From the NCBI RefSeq assembly GCF_011612265.2, contig NZ_CP050134.2, positions 1,178,001 to 1,242,000 on the forward strand: a stretch of 64,000 nucleotides of DNA, written 5' to 3'. This document shows, piece after piece, positions 7,545 to 18,529 of this stretch. Position 1 is the stretch's first letter, and each line of letters begins with the position of its first letter. Under the pieces are notes generated by a model, which made no database searches, was not told the DNA's origin, and saw only the letters and a list, made by a program, of their open reading frames with translations. The translations under genes were made by a program, and so were the position numbers. The stretch is from Corynebacterium matruchotii (GTDB lineage: Bacteria > Actinomycetota > Actinomycetes > Mycobacteriales > Mycobacteriaceae).

Positions 7545-9565
7545 GCCTCCTCCACATCGGTACTGAACTTCGCCGCTTCGGTCGCGGTAAACTCCCACCC
7601 ATCGCCCTCAGCGTCGTCATGCTTCTGCCGCTCCTCTTCGGCGGGCTCTTTGTGTGGAGCTACTGGGATCCCATCGGGCACCTCAATAAGCTTCCCGTCG
7701 CCCTCGTCAACTCCGACAAGGGCGCCATGATAAAGGGCAAACACACGGTAGCCGGCGACCAAATCGTCGACAAGCTCATAGAATCCAAAGCCGTCGACTT
7801 TTACCAAGTCACCCCCGACGACGCCCGCGAAGGCATCGCCAACGGCACCTACTATTTCGCCATCGAACTCCCCACCGACTTCTCCGAGGCCGTGGCCAGC
7901 GCCAACACCCCCACCCCGCACCAAGCCACCCTCAACGCCGTATTCAATAACACCAACGGCTTGCTCGGCACCGCCCTCGGCAACCAGGTCGTCACCCGGG
8001 TGCTTGCCACCATCAACGAAAACCTGGGCAGCCAAATGGTCAACCAGTTGCTCGTCGGTTTCGGCACCATCGACCAGGGCCTCCACAAGGCCGGGGATGG
8101 TGCCGCCAAACTTAAGGAAGGCTCAGGCAAAGCCCGCGACGCCTCCGGCAAACTCGCCGACGGCAGCAAACAACTAGGCGACAACCTCAAAACCGCCAAA
8201 GACGGCGCAGCCGAACTCGACCAGGGCGCCCAAACGCTCGCCACCAACCTCGGCACCGCCGATGATGCTGCCAGCCAACTCGCCGACGGGCTCACCAAAC
8301 TCACCGACGCCACCGACAAACTCGGCGCCGGCGCCGGCCAAATCAGCAACGGCGTCAACCAGGTGGTCGGCCCCGCCCAAACGCTCGCCCAAACCCAACA
8401 ACAACTCCTCACCCTCCTCATTAACCTTTCCGGCCAGGTGCGGGGCCTCAACCTGCCCCAAACCAACCAATTCGCCGACCAAATCGACGCCACCATCACC
8501 ACCATCCAAACCAACGGCATCCCCGCCACCCCCAACCCCGACGGCACCGACCCGCTCAGCCAACTCACCAAACTCGCCAACGGCGCCAGCGAACTCCACC
8601 GCCAACTCACCGACCCCAACGCCGAATACCGGGGTGGCATCAACAAGGCTGCAGACGGCGCCGGCCAACTCTCCGAAGGCCTCCACAAACTCTCCGACGG
8701 CTCCCAACGCCTCGTCCTCGGCACCAAAAAACTTGCCGACGGCACCTCCAAACTCGCCGAAGGATCCGAACAACTCACCTCCGGAGCCCGCCAACTCGCC
8801 GACGGGCTCGTCACCCTCGACGACGGCATGGGGGAACTCGCCCTCAAACTCAACGAAAGCGCCCAAAAAGTCCCCGCCTTCGCCGACGGCGCCGCAAAAA
8901 ACTTCTCCACCCCCGTCGCGGAAAACACCCCCAAGGACAGCCTCGGCATATTCGGCATGGGGCTCACCCCCATGTTCATCTCCATCGGCCTCTTCCTCGG
9001 CGCCACCGTCACCTTCATGCTGCTGCACCCCCGCAACCGCCGCGCCATCGACTCCGGGGCCATCCCCCTCCGCGCCGTCCTCGCCGCCTACCTGCCCGCC
9101 GCCATCGTGGGCATCACCCAAGCCACCATCATGTTCCTCGTCCAACGCTTCGCCTTAGGCCTGCACGCCATCAACGAACTCGGGCTCTGGGCCAGCATGT
9201 GCCTCATCGCCGTCACCTTCATCACCATCACCCAAGGCCTCAACAACATTTTCGGCGTCACCGTGGGCCGGGTCCTGTGCCTCGCCCTCATGACCCTGCA
9301 AATCGTCTCCTCAGGCGGCCTCTACCCGCCCGAAACCCAACCGGCACCACTACGCTGGTTTCACACCATCGACCCCATGACCTACTCCGTCAACCTGCTC
9401 CGCCGCATGATCTTCGGCACCGAAGCCCTCTACGACCACCGCGCCCCCCAAGCACTTTTGGCCCTCATCATTATTTTCACCCTGTTTCTCACCGCATCCA
9501 TACTCTCCGCCTACCGGGACCGCCGCTGGCAAATGAAAGACTTCCGCCCCGAAGTCTCCCTCTAG
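7541..9565 (+). CDS. YhgE/Pip-family membrane protein
   Basis: A 674-residue membrane protein. One N-terminal transmembrane segment (about residues 20-40, IALSVVMLLPLLFGG) is followed by the conserved LPVALVNSDKG of YhgE/Pip proteins. Next comes a roughly 400-residue extracytoplasmic region with repeated LADGxxKLxxG units predicted as coiled coil. Several C-terminal membrane segments run from about residue 465 to 660, in an ABC-2-like arrangement. The family includes phage infection protein (Pip) and the YhgE proteins. It is related to MmpL/ABC-2 export-like proteins, but the transported substrate is unknown. The start is the ATG overlapping the stop of the ATPase-like gene. It converges on the zinc metallopeptidase gene. 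Confidence 0.85.
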   Translation: MSLLHIGTELRRFGRGKLPPIALSVVMLLPLLFGGLFVWSYWDPIGHLNKLPVALVNSDKGAMIKGKHTVAGDQIVDKLIESKAVDFYQVTPDDAREGIANGTYYFAIELPTDFSEAVASANTPTPHQATLNAVFNNTNGLLGTALGNQVVTRVLATINENLGSQMVNQLLVGFGTIDQGLHKAGDGAAKLKEGSGKARDASGKLADGSKQLGDNLKTAKDGAAELDQGAQTLATNLGTADDAASQLADGLTKLTDATDKLGAGAGQISNGVNQVVGPAQTLAQTQQQLLTLLINLSGQVRGLNLPQTNQFADQIDATITTIQTNGIPATPNPDGTDPLSQLTKLANGASELHRQLTDPNAEYRGGINKAADGAGQLSEGLHKLSDGSQRLVLGTKKLADGTSKLAEGSEQLTSGARQLADGLVTLDDGMGELALKLNESAQKVPAFADGAAKNFSTPVAENTPKDSLGIFGMGLTPMFISIGLFLGATVTFMLLHPRNRRAIDSGAIPLRAVLAAYLPAAIVGITQATIMFLVQRFALGLHAINELGLWASMCLIAVTFITITQGLNNIFGVTVGRVLCLALMTLQIVSSGGLYPPETQPAPLRWFHTIDPMTYSVNLLRRMIFGTEALYDHRAPQALLALIIIFTLFLTASILSAYRDRRWQMKDFRPEVSL

Positions 9566-9611
9566 TCCGAATAACCACCAGCGGCGCCCGTCGCAAAGCA
9601 GCGGTGGGCAG

Positions 9612-10472
9612 CTACAGGGGACAGCTCGACATCTGGCCCGTGTGGTACCCGGCCAAAAACGCCTCCTGCCGCTGCTCAGACGTGCCATGCGTAAACGTGT
9701 CCGGGCGCACCTCGCCGCCGGAACGCTGCTGAATGTTATCGTCACCGACCGCCCGGGCCGCATTAATCGCCCCCGCCAGCTGCTCTTCAGTAATCGACTG
9801 CAACGACACCTTATTGTCCTCGGGATCCCGCTCCGCGTGGTAAGCCCACACCCCGGCGTAGCAGTCCGCCTGCAACTCGATCTTCACCGCATTCGACTCC
9901 GGGCCAGGCTCGTTATAATTCGACATGCCCAACGTGTTTTGCAGTTTCTGGATATGATGCCCAAACTCGTGCGCCACAATATATTCCTGCGCAAACGGCG
10001 TATTTGTCGCGCCATAATTCTTTAACTGGTCAAAAAACGACACATCGAAATACGCCGTTTGATCCGTGGGGCAATAAAACGGGCCCGTCGCCGACGACGC
10101 CACCCCACACCCCGACCTAGTGGAGTTAGTGAAAACGATCACCTCTGGCCTCTTGTACTGCAGCTTTGCCTGCTCTGGCAGCTGTTGACCCCACACCCTA
10201 TCCAGCGATTGTGCCGTAGCCTTTATTCGACACTCTGCATATTTGTTCGCTTCATTGGTCGTCTTACAATGTGCCAGTCCCGACGTCGACTGGCTCGTCG
10301 ACGCATCACCCGTCCCCAACACATCCTGCAACTGGCTCGGATCCACCCCCAAATACCACAAAATGCCCGCCAGAATCAGCGCGCCAATGCTACTACCCCC
10401 AATCACCAACCCCCGGTTGCCCGAAGTTTTTACTCGATCTTCTTCTAGAGGCACATCAGGTTTAAAAGTCAT
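9612..10472 (-). CDS. Neutral zinc metallopeptidase (YpfJ family)
   Basis: A 286-residue membrane-anchored protein. It has one N-terminal transmembrane segment (about 21-42, GLVIGGSSIGALILAG) and an extracytoplasmic domain with the zinc site HEFGH at residues 168-172, followed by a downstream NAVKIELQADCYAG, where the Glu/Asp completes the site. Cys69, Cys81, Cys122 and Cys134 are probably disulfide-bonded outside the cell. The start is the ATG giving MTFKPDVPLEED. A TTG 45 bases upstream adds an implausible Gly-rich leader. Substrates of the family are unknown. Confidence 0.85.
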   Translation of the reverse strand: MTFKPDVPLEEDRVKTSGNRGLVIGGSSIGALILAGILWYLGVDPSQLQDVLGTGDASTSQSTSGLAHCKTTNEANKYAECRIKATAQSLDRVWGQQLPEQAKLQYKRPEVIVFTNSTRSGCGVASSATGPFYCPTDQTAYFDVSFFDQLKNYGATNTPFAQEYIVAHEFGHHIQKLQNTLGMSNYNEPGPESNAVKIELQADCYAGVWAYHAERDPEDNKVSLQSITEEQLAGAINAARAVGDDNIQQRSGGEVRPDTFTHGTSEQRQEAFLAGYHTGQMSSCPL

Positions 10473-10661
10473 GGACTCTATTTTTCCATGCCCACCACCC
10501 CAAACACCACCTATCAAACCTGCTTAATGTTGCCTTCCGGGTTTTACCCCCACCACACCCGCGAATCACCCCCGCTCCGGCCGTATTTTTCCCCAACCTT
10601 CACCCCAATCCAACCCAACCAAAAACCCCAACCTTACCAATCCACTAACCATAAACAACTC

Positions 10662-10700
10662 GATACTATCTGTGATTCAGCACCAACACAGGGTAGTATC
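10662..10700 (+). other. Imperfect inverted repeat (hairpin) in the aspS upstream region
   Basis: GATACTA ... TAGTATC pair with a further TGTG/CACA inside, around a loop of about 12 bases, followed by TTT. It lies about 69 bases before the aspS start. It could be an mRNA leader hairpin, an attenuator or a protein site. The roughly 300 bp between the divergent peptidase and aspS genes holds no other recognisable gene. Confidence 0.35.
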
Positions 10701-10768
10701 TTTACCCAGCATTCCAACAGTGCACTCAACACAAAAGAACGATTTCACGACTGAAAGGATTTGGTGCC

Positions 10769-12550
10769 GTGCTGCGCACTCATCTCGCAGGGGACCTCCG
10801 CAAGGAAACCGCTGGCCAAACCGTAACCTTAACCGGGTGGGTGGCCCGCCGACGAGATCACGGCGGTGTGATCTTCATCGACCTTCGGGACTCCTCCGGC
10901 ATCGCCCAAGTCGTCTTCCGCGACCCCGCCGTCGCGGAAACCGCCCACCACCTCCGCAGCGAATTCTGCATCAAAGTCACCGGGGTGGTTGAAGCCCGCC
11001 CCGCAGGCTCGGAAAACCCCAACCTGGCCTCCGGCGACATCGAAGTCAACGTGACCGAACTCGACGTCCTCAACGAAGCAGCCGCCCTCCCATTCCAAAT
11101 CGACGACACCGCCAAAGGCGGCGAAGTGGGCGAAGAAACCCGCCTCAAATACCGCTACCTGGACCTGCGCCGACCCGCCCAAGGCGGTGCCCTCCGGCTG
11201 CGTTCGGAAGCTAATAAGGCGGCGCGCCGGGTGCTGGAAAAGCATGATTTTGTGGAGATCGAAACCCCCACCCTGACCCGCTCCACCCCGGAGGGAGCCC
11301 GCGACTTTGTGGTGCCGGCCCGGCTCAAGCCCGGCTCCTGGTACGCCCTGCCGCAATCCCCCCAGCTGTTTAAACAGCTGCTCATGGTGGCCGGCATGGA
11401 ACGCTACTACCAGTTGGCCCGCTGCTACCGGGATGAGGACTTCCGGGCCGACCGGCAACCCGAATTCATGCAGCTCGACATGGAAATGAGCTTTGTCGAC
11501 CAAGAGGACATCATCGCCATTGTGGAAGAAATCCTGGTCGCGCTGTGGCAGCTGATCGGTTACACCATCCCCACCCCGATTCCCCGCATGACCTATGCGG
11601 AGGCCATGCGGGACTATGGTTCCGATAAGCCCGACCTGCGGTTCGATATCAAACTGGTGGAGTGCACCGAGTTCTTTAGCAACACCCCGTTCCGAGTGTT
11701 CCAAAACGAATACGTGGGTGCCGTAGTCATGGCCGGTGGCGCATCTCAGCCGCGCCGGCAGTTGGATGCCTGGCAGGAATGGGCGAAACAGCGGGGTGCA
11801 AAAGGCCTGGCCTACATTCTGATTGGGGAAGACGGCGAGGCCAGCGGCCCGGTGGCGAAAAACCTGTCCGATGCGGAACGGAACGGCATTGCCGCCCACG
11901 TGGGGGCGCAGCCGGGTGACTGCATTTTCTTCGCCGCCGGCGAAACCAAGGCGTCCCGCGCCCTCCTGGGGGCCGCCCGGGGCGAGATCGCCCGCAAGCT
12001 TGGTCTCATCAAGGAGGGGGATTGGGCGTTCACCTGGGTGGTTGACGCACCCATGTTCGAACCCTCCGCCGAGGCCAAGGCTTCCGGCGATGTGGCCCTG
12101 GGCCATTCCGCCTGGACGGCGGTGCACCATGCGTTTACCGCCCCCACGGACGAATGCCTCGACACCTTCGACACCGATCCGGGCAGTGCCCTGTCGAACG
12201 CCTACGACATTGTGTGCAACGGCAACGAAATCGGCGGCGGTTCGATCCGTATTCACCGCCGTGACGTGCAGGAACGCGTGTTTAAGGTGATGGGTATCAC
12301 CGAGGAAGAGGCGCAGGAAAAGTTTGGGTTCCTGCTCGATGCGTTTGCGTTCGGGGCCCCGCCGCACGGTGGTGTGGCCCTGGGCTGGGACCGCATTGTC
12401 TCTCTGCTTGGCGGGTTCGATTCCATCCGGGACGTGATCGCGTTCCCCAAGTCGGGTGGCGGCGTGGACCCATTGACGGACGCCCCGGCACCCATCTCGG
12501 CGCAGCAGCGTAAAGAGACCGGCGTGGATTTTAAGCCCAAGAAATCCTAA
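10769..12550 (+). CDS. aspS: Aspartate--tRNA ligase, probably non-discriminating (Asp/Asn)
   Basis: A 593-residue bacterial-type class II synthetase with an N-terminal OB fold ([19 protein letters not shown]), the bacterial GAD insertion domain, and motif 3 near [17 protein letters not shown]. His31 and Gly80 occupy the two positions that I recall as His/Gly in AspRS enzymes that also charge tRNA-Asn and Leu/Lys in the strict E. coli enzyme. This predicts Asp-tRNA-Asn formation followed by GatCAB amidation. The GTG start follows AAAGG. Codon usage changes sharply near 11200, from almost all NNC to a mixed pattern. Confidence 0.96.
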   Translation: MLRTHLAGDLRKETAGQTVTLTGWVARRRDHGGVIFIDLRDSSGIAQVVFRDPAVAETAHHLRSEFCIKVTGVVEARPAGSENPNLASGDIEVNVTELDVLNEAAALPFQIDDTAKGGEVGEETRLKYRYLDLRRPAQGGALRLRSEANKAARRVLEKHDFVEIETPTLTRSTPEGARDFVVPARLKPGSWYALPQSPQLFKQLLMVAGMERYYQLARCYRDEDFRADRQPEFMQLDMEMSFVDQEDIIAIVEEILVALWQLIGYTIPTPIPRMTYAEAMRDYGSDKPDLRFDIKLVECTEFFSNTPFRVFQNEYVGAVVMAGGASQPRRQLDAWQEWAKQRGAKGLAYILIGEDGEASGPVAKNLSDAERNGIAAHVGAQPGDCIFFAAGETKASRALLGAARGEIARKLGLIKEGDWAFTWVVDAPMFEPSAEAKASGDVALGHSAWTAVHHAFTAPTDECLDTFDTDPGSALSNAYDIVCNGNEIGGGSIRIHRRDVQERVFKVMGITEEEAQEKFGFLLDAFAFGAPPHGGVALGWDRIVSLLGGFDSIRDVIAFPKSGGGVDPLTDAPAPISAQQRKETGVDFKPKKS

Positions 12551-12594
12551 GAACTAGCCGCGGCGGCGCCACCGTCGCCAGCGCCAATATCACC

Positions 12595-12717
12595 ATGATG
12601 ACCTGCATTATTGGGGCGGTGGTGCTGGCATCGGCATCGGCGGTGGCGGTATTGGCCGGTACGATTTGCCGGGTTTTTGAGTTTTGGGTAAGAGATTCTT
12701 CGCTTGGTCTTAAGTAA
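12595..12717 (+). CDS. Possible 40-residue single-pass membrane peptide
   Basis: A short frame reads MMTCIIGAVVLASASAVAVLAG..., one hydrophobic segment followed by a short polar tail, ending just before the terminator hairpin. No ribosome binding site is visible. Another frame of the same DNA encodes a Gly-rich run (YWGGGAGIGIGGGGIGRYDL) ending in a stop, so this may be the remnant of a small lost gene. Very uncertain. Confidence 0.15.
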   Translation: MMTCIIGAVVLASASAVAVLAGTICRVFEFWVRDSSLGLK

Positions 12718-12760
12718 CGAGCCTACTTTGGGAGGAAACCTTCAAGTAGGCTCGTTTATT
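12716..12760 (+). terminator. Strong intrinsic terminator downstream of aspS
   Basis: A perfect 13-bp inverted repeat (AACGAGCCTACTT / AAGTAGGCTCGTT) encloses a loop that can itself pair (AGG/CCT) and is followed by TTATTATT. It ends the aspS transcript. The rest of the 347-bp aspS to kinase gap holds only the small possible peptide listed separately. Confidence 0.85.
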
Positions 12761-12897
12761 ATTGGCCCGCTTACGCTGGTTACGGTTTTGGCTGCAGCCT
12801 CGTTGGGTGCCAAACATGTTTGGCTTCCGCACTGGGCTGCTCAAAATATTGATACTTTCCTAAACATCCAATTTTTACAATAAAAGGTCGCAACCTG

Positions 12898-14151
12898 ATG
12901 AATGCTAGCCCTGGTCGGGGATTCGTCCATGACACACTAATCCACGACATTGTCGCAACCGGTGAGGCATTATTGTCGCAACGGTTTGGTGGTAACCAAG
13001 TACTCACCGAGGTGAAAGTGCTGTCCGGTTCCGGTAACGCAGTGGTTTTACGTGCCAGGGTGATGCCGTCGCCCTTCCTGCAACAACGATCCGTGGTCTT
13101 AAAATACGTGCCGGGGGTGGGGAACATTTCGGAGCAGGTCAATCTGATTCGGGAAATAGTGGCCTACCAGTTCACGACCAGCATGAACGAGGATAATCGG
13201 CCTGGCCCGGTGCTGCTCGCCCACGATGTGGAGAAGAAAATCCTGGTCATTACCGATGCTGGCGATGGTGACACGTTCGCGGAACTGCTCATGGGATCCA
13301 CGCCGAAGCACCGGGTGGAATTACTGCGTTCGTTGGGGAGGGCGATCGGAAAAATGCACGCAGGTACGGCCGATAAAGAATCGGACTTTCGGGTGCTATT
13401 GACCCGCATGCTGTCAAAACATTCCCACCTGCGCAGCTTCAATAAGTACCGGGAGCACATGTTGACTGCGGCAATCACGGTGGGGGAGCGGTTGGTTGCG
13501 GCGGCGGGTGTGCCGGTGCCGGACGTGGTGCACGAGTTTGCGGCCGAGGCGATTCGCCGGCTGGTGTCGGGGCAGCATCGGGCGTTCACCCCGTTTGACT
13601 TAGCACCAGAAAACATCATCGTTTCCGATCGAACATACTTTCTTGACTATGAGTGGGCGGGATTCCGCGACGCGGCGTTCGACGTGGCCTGCGTGGTGTC
13701 GGGCTTCCCCCAAAACCTGGCGACTAGACCCATCTCCGATAACGAATCCGACGTGTTCATCGAGTCGTGGGTGCAGGAAGTGGAGGGAATCTGGCCGAAT
13801 GTGAAGAATCGGCAGCGGTTGAATGCCCGCATTCTGGCGGCGATGATCGCCTGGTGTTTTTCCTCGATGGCGTTTATGCATTTTGACATGGATAACGAAC
13901 AATTCGAACAGTTAATCGGAAAAGATAGCGAGGACCTGATCGCGGGGTTAGTGGAGTCCAGTGCGCCCTGGGCCACCGAGGTACTCTCCGGTGAGGCCCT
14001 GCCGCCGGATGAGGACGACATGCGGCTGATTCGCCTCGACCTGTATGACACGTTTGAATCCCTGGAACGGTTCGCGGCCTGCAGCACCGACCCCCGGTTT
14101 GCGGTGGTAAGGGAATTCGCCCGCGACGTGCTGAAACGACTGGAGTCATGA
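12898..14151 (+). CDS. Aminoglycoside phosphotransferase-like kinase (APH superfamily)
   Basis: A 417-residue kinase-fold protein. The catalytic loop is [11 protein letters not shown] near residue 232 (Asp, then Asn five residues on), with Phe where the usual His stands. The metal-binding strand is [17 protein letters not shown] near 248. An upstream [18 protein letters not shown] resembles the nucleotide-binding loop. No membrane segment is seen. The substrate is unknown; the superfamily includes sugar, choline and antibiotic kinases, and nothing here indicates resistance. The start follows AAAAGG. The 3' end overlaps rarA (ATGA), so the two are co-translated. Confidence 0.7.
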   Translation: MNASPGRGFVHDTLIHDIVATGEALLSQRFGGNQVLTEVKVLSGSGNAVVLRARVMPSPFLQQRSVVLKYVPGVGNISEQVNLIREIVAYQFTTSMNEDNRPGPVLLAHDVEKKILVITDAGDGDTFAELLMGSTPKHRVELLRSLGRAIGKMHAGTADKESDFRVLLTRMLSKHSHLRSFNKYREHMLTAAITVGERLVAAAGVPVPDVVHEFAAEAIRRLVSGQHRAFTPFDLAPENIIVSDRTYFLDYEWAGFRDAAFDVACVVSGFPQNLATRPISDNESDVFIESWVQEVEGIWPNVKNRQRLNARILAAMIAWCFSSMAFMHFDMDNEQFEQLIGKDSEDLIAGLVESSAPWATEVLSGEALPPDEDDMRLIRLDLYDTFESLERFAACSTDPRFAVVREFARDVLKRLES

Positions 14152-15503
14152 CCGACGGCGCGCTTTTCGACGCCCCCACAGGTGGGACCGGGTCTTCGGG
14201 CGGGGACTATTTCGCGGTGAGCCCCACCGCGCCCCTGGCCGCCCGCATGCGGCCCCGCAGCCTGGACGAAGTGGCAGGCCAAGACCACGTGCTGGCTGCC
14301 GGGAAACCGCTGCGCCGCCTCATCGAGGGCTCCGGTGACGCCAGCGTGATCCTCTACGGGCCGCCCGGCACGGGCAAAACCACCATAGCCTCCCTCATTT
14401 CGCAGGCCACCGCCCGAAAATTCGTGGGCCTTTCCGCACTGAACTCCGGGGTGAAAGAAGTACGGGCCGTCATCGACCAGGCCCGGCGCGACCTGATCCA
14501 GGGCATGTCGACGGTGCTGTTTATCGACGAGGTGCACAGGTTTTCCAAAACCCAACAGGATGCACTGTTGGCGGCGGTGGAAAACCGGGTGGTGTTGCTG
14601 GTCGCGGCGACCACGGAAAACCCGAGCTTTTCCGTGGTGGCGCCGCTATTATCGCGGTCGCTGATTGTGAAGCTGGAGTCGCTCGATGATGCGTCGGTAC
14701 GGGCGGTGCTGCGGCGGGCGCTGGTGGATGAGCGGGGCCTCGGGGGTCGGATTACCGCATCGGATGCGGCGATTGACCAGCTGGTGGCATTGTCTGGGGG
14801 CGATGCGCGGCGCAGCCTCACGTACCTGGAGGCGGCCGCGGAGTCGGTGCCGGACGGGGGCGAGCTGTCGGTGGACGTGGTGGCTGCGAATATTGACCGG
14901 GCGGTGGTCCGCTACGACCAGGATGGGGACCAGCACTACGATGTGGCGAGCGCATTCATTAAGTCGATCCGGGGCTCGGATGTGGATGCGGCGGTGCACT
15001 ATCTAGCCCGAATGCTGGTGGCGGGGGAGGACCCCCGGTTTGTGGCCCGCAGGCTGGTGATCGCGGCCGCGGAGGATGTGGGGTTGGCAGACCCGCAAGC
15101 ATTATCGGTGGCGGTGGCCGCGGCGGAGGCGGTGCAGCTTATCGGCATGCCGGAGGCGCGGATTCCCCTGGCGGAGGCCACAATCTATTTAGCCACCGCA
15201 CCGAAGTCGAATGCGGCGTATGTGGCGATTGACCAAGCGATGGGGGATGTGCGGGCGGCAAAGTCCGGGGTGGTGCCGCCGCACTTGCGGGATGGGCATT
15301 ACGCCGGTGCCCAGGATTTAGGGAATGCGGTGGGGTATGTGTATCCGCACGACGATCCCCACGGGGTGGTGGCGCAACAGTATTTACCCGACAGTTTAGC
15401 TGGGGTGACATATTACCAGCCGACGATGCGGGGAAACGAGGGCCGCCTGGCTGGGGTCGTCGAAAAGCTACGAGCATTAATTCGAGGCGAAGTGCTAAAG
15501 TAA
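14148..15503 (+). CDS. rarA: Replication-associated recombination protein A (RarA/MgsA)
   Basis: A 451-residue AAA+ ATPase related to clamp-loader subunits and Werner-interacting protein, acting at stalled replication forks. Walker A is GPPGTGKTT (71-79) and Walker B is VLFIDEVH (123-130), followed by the RFSKTQQD sensor region. The C-terminal tetramerisation region contains [23 protein letters not shown]. Full length for the family. It is translationally coupled to the upstream kinase gene and lies 70 bp before the chosen alaS start. Confidence 0.93.
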   Translation: MTDGALFDAPTGGTGSSGGDYFAVSPTAPLAARMRPRSLDEVAGQDHVLAAGKPLRRLIEGSGDASVILYGPPGTGKTTIASLISQATARKFVGLSALNSGVKEVRAVIDQARRDLIQGMSTVLFIDEVHRFSKTQQDALLAAVENRVVLLVAATTENPSFSVVAPLLSRSLIVKLESLDDASVRAVLRRALVDERGLGGRITASDAAIDQLVALSGGDARRSLTYLEAAAESVPDGGELSVDVVAANIDRAVVRYDQDGDQHYDVASAFIKSIRGSDVDAAVHYLARMLVAGEDPRFVARRLVIAAAEDVGLADPQALSVAVAAAEAVQLIGMPEARIPLAEATIYLATAPKSNAAYVAIDQAMGDVRAAKSGVVPPHLRDGHYAGAQDLGNAVGYVYPHDDPHGVVAQQYLPDSLAGVTYYQPTMRGNEGRLAGVVEKLRALIRGEVLK

Positions 15504-15573
15504 CCAAATTATGTGCCTCCAGACCATGGGTGTGGGGGCGAAACTGGACAATAGTGTAAGGACTTTAACCACT

Positions 15574-18243
15574 GTGCAGACCCACGAGATTCGGGAACGT
15601 TTTACTCATCATTTTGTTAAGGCTGGGCATGAGGCGGTGCCCAGCGCGTCGTTGATTCTTGACGACCCCAACCTGTTGTTTGTCAATGCGGGCATGGTGC
15701 CGTTTAAGCCGTATTTCTTGGGTCAGCAGACGCCGCCGTTTCCTAACGGCACCGCCACAAGCATCCAAAAGTGTGTTCGAACTTTGGATATTGAGGAAGT
15801 TGGCATTACCACCCGCCACAACACATTCTTCCAAATGGCCGGCAACTTCTCCTTCGGCCAATACTTCAAAGAAGGCGCCATCACCCACGCCTGGTCGCTC
15901 CTGACTAGCCCCATCGACGAAGGCGGATACGGTTTCGACCCCGAAAAAATTTGGGTCACCGTGTACCTTGACGACGACGAAGCCGCCAACATTTGGGAAA
16001 ACGTAGTCGGCATCCCCGCCGAACGCATCCAACGCCTCGGAATGGCCGACAACTTCTGGTCCATGGGCATCCCCGGCCCCTGCGGGCCCTCCTCCGAAAT
16101 CTACTACGACCGCGGCCCCGAATACGGCAACGAAGGCGGCCCCGCCGCCGACGACTCCCGCTACCTGGAAATCTGGAACCTCGTGTTCATGGAGAAAGAA
16201 CGCGGCGCCGGCACCGGCAAAGACAACTTCGAAATCCTCGGCCCCCTGCCGAAGAAAAACATCGACACCGGCATGGGCGTGGAACGAATCGCCTGCCTCC
16301 TCCAAGGCGTCGACAACGTCTACGAAACCGACCTCCTGCGGCCCGTCATCGACGAAGCCCAACGCCTCACCGGCGCCACCTACGGCGCCAACCACGAAGA
16401 CGACATCAGGTTCCGGGTCATCGCCGACCACTCCCGCACCGCCATGATGATCATCCTCGACGGCGTCACCCCCGGCAACGAAGGCCGCGGCTACATCCTG
16501 CGCCGACTCCTCCGCCGCATCATCCGATCCGCCCGGCTCCTCGGCGCCACCGGCAAAACCATGGAAAGCTTCATGAACACCATCATGGACACCATGACCC
16601 CCTCCTACCCGGAGATTGCTGACAACCGGGAACGCATCCAACGTGTCGCCATCACCGAAGAAACCGCTTTCCTAAAAACCCTCGAATCCGGCACCGAACT
16701 CTTCGAAACCACGGCAGCAAAAATCAAACAAGAAGGCAAAACCACCGTTGCCGGCGCGGACGCCTTCGCCCTGCACGACACTTACGGGTTCCCCATCGAC
16801 CTCACCCTGGAAATGGCTGCCGAAGCCGGGCTCCAAGTCGATACCGAAGGCTTCGACAAACTCATGGCCGAACAACGGGCCCGGGCCAAAGCCGACTCCC
16901 AGGCGAAAAAACACGGGCACACAGACCTGTCTATCTACCGCGACTGGGTAGACAACCACCCCACCGAATTCATCGGCTACGACGAACTCACCGCCCAATC
17001 CCACGTGATCGGCCTGCTCAGCGACGGCAAAAAAGTATCCGAAGTATCGGCCGGTCACGATGTTGAAGTCATCCTCGACGCCTCCACCTTCTACGCCGAA
17101 GCCGGCGGCCAAATCGGCGACCGCGGCACCATGACCCTGGGTGATAGTCTGCTCCGAGTCAACGACGTGCAAAAAATCGGCAAAAAACTCTGGGTTCACC
17201 GGGCCACCGTGGAAACCGGCGGCTTTGCCCTCGGTGACACCGTCACCGCAGCCGTCGACCCCGCCTGGCGGCACGCCGCCCGCCAGGCACACTCCGCCAC
17301 CCACCTGATTCACGCCGCCCTCCGCGAAGTCCTAGGCCCCACCGCAGTCCAGGCCGGCTCCATGAACAAACCCGGCTACCTACGGTTTGACTTCAACTAC
17401 ACGGAACAACTCACCCCGGAACAGTTGGAACACATCGAACTCATCACCAACCAGGCAGTAGACGCCGACTGGCAAGTCAACACCATCGAAACCACCCTGG
17501 ACGAAGCCAAAACCATGGGCGCAATGGCCCTCTTCGGCGAAAACTACGGCAACATTGTGCGCGTCGTCGAAATCGGCGGCCCCTTCAGCATGGAACTCTG
17601 CGGCGGCACCCACGTCGCCCATTCCTCCCAAATCGGGCCCGTATCCATCCTGGGTGAATCCTCCATCGGCTCCGGGGCCCGCCGCATCGAAGCCTACTCC
17701 GGCCTGGACTCCTTCAAATACCTCAGCAAGGAACGCACCCTCGTGGCCGGCCTGGCCTCCGCACTCAAAGCACCATCCGCGGAAGTACCAGACCGTATCG
17801 CCCAACTCACAACAAAACTCAAAGAAGCGGAAAAAACCATCGAAAACCTCCGCAAAGCCGAACTCCTCGCCCAAGGCAGTCGCCTGGTGGCCCGCGCCCA
17901 CCTGCCCAACGGCATCACCGTGGCATCCGCGGTACTCCCCGACGGCACCACCGCCGGTGACCTACGCACCCTAGCGGCAGATGTGAAAAACCACCTTGCC
18001 GGGGAAGCCGGAGTGGTGCTCCTCGCGTCGTCGACAAGCGACGGCAAAGTACCATTCGTCGTGGCCGCAACTAAAGAAGCCATCGCCCGCGGCGCAAACG
18101 CCGGCACCATCGTGAAAACCCTCAATCCCTATATCGATGGCCGTGGCGGCGGAAAACCCGACATGGCCCAAGGCTCCGGCAGTAACCCCGACGGCCTACC
18201 TGAAGGCCTGAAAGCCGCCTCGGACCACATCGCCACCCTCTAA
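15574..18243 (+). CDS. alaS: Alanine--tRNA ligase
   Basis: An 889-residue class II synthetase. The chosen GTG gives [19 protein letters not shown], the usual family N-terminus, with AAGGA 11 bases upstream. A longer frame from 15511 adds 21 unlikely residues. The aminoacylation domain comes first. The editing domain has HSATHLIH near residue 572 and CGGTHVAHS near 675, whose His and Cys bind zinc. The C-terminal oligomerisation/DHHA1 domain ends with [14 protein letters not shown]. Codon usage switches to almost pure NNC after the first 200 bases. Confidence 0.97.
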   Translation: MQTHEIRERFTHHFVKAGHEAVPSASLILDDPNLLFVNAGMVPFKPYFLGQQTPPFPNGTATSIQKCVRTLDIEEVGITTRHNTFFQMAGNFSFGQYFKEGAITHAWSLLTSPIDEGGYGFDPEKIWVTVYLDDDEAANIWENVVGIPAERIQRLGMADNFWSMGIPGPCGPSSEIYYDRGPEYGNEGGPAADDSRYLEIWNLVFMEKERGAGTGKDNFEILGPLPKKNIDTGMGVERIACLLQGVDNVYETDLLRPVIDEAQRLTGATYGANHEDDIRFRVIADHSRTAMMIILDGVTPGNEGRGYILRRLLRRIIRSARLLGATGKTMESFMNTIMDTMTPSYPEIADNRERIQRVAITEETAFLKTLESGTELFETTAAKIKQEGKTTVAGADAFALHDTYGFPIDLTLEMAAEAGLQVDTEGFDKLMAEQRARAKADSQAKKHGHTDLSIYRDWVDNHPTEFIGYDELTAQSHVIGLLSDGKKVSEVSAGHDVEVILDASTFYAEAGGQIGDRGTMTLGDSLLRVNDVQKIGKKLWVHRATVETGGFALGDTVTAAVDPAWRHAARQAHSATHLIHAALREVLGPTAVQAGSMNKPGYLRFDFNYTEQLTPEQLEHIELITNQAVDADWQVNTIETTLDEAKTMGAMALFGENYGNIVRVVEIGGPFSMELCGGTHVAHSSQIGPVSILGESSIGSGARRIEAYSGLDSFKYLSKERTLVAGLASALKAPSAEVPDRIAQLTTKLKEAEKTIENLRKAELLAQGSRLVARAHLPNGITVASAVLPDGTTAGDLRTLAADVKNHLAGEAGVVLLASSTSDGKVPFVVAATKEAIARGANAGTIVKTLNPYIDGRGGGKPDMAQGSGSNPDGLPEGLKAASDHIATL

Positions 18244-18254
18244 CCCCACGGCAC

Positions 18255-18295
18255 AAAACGGGTGCTTCTCCCACACGGGAGGACACCCGTTTTCC
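18255..18295 (+). terminator. Intrinsic terminator after alaS
   Basis: AAAACGGGTG and CACCCGTTTT form a 10-bp stem. An inner CTCCC/GGGAG extension follows, and then TTCCTT. It starts about a dozen bases after the alaS stop. Confidence 0.8.
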
Positions 18296-18529
18296 TTATG
18301 AAAACCCGCTACACAGGGGGTACGGGAGGCACAAACACCACCGTCGATTTTCCGCAACAGTGCCCCGCCGTTAGACTAAGAGCCTAAGGTTATAGGCGGC
18401 GTGCATTACTACCGCCGCACCACGGGTTTTCCCCAATTCGCCCATAATGTACTCCACAGTCACAATATTCGAGTACGGTTAACTATCGGCTCATAACCTT
18501 TTACCCCCACCCACCACGAAAGGCTACGC

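Noticed and set aside
10829..12367. 512-codon minus-strand frame opposite aspS
   Set aside because: It is antisense to a complete AspRS with all motifs; long antisense frames are a by-product of G+C-rich codon bias.
13598..13650. Kinase motif taken as antibiotic resistance (APH)
   Set aside because: The catalytic loop has Phe where APH enzymes have His, and the neighbours are housekeeping genes, so resistance is unsupported.
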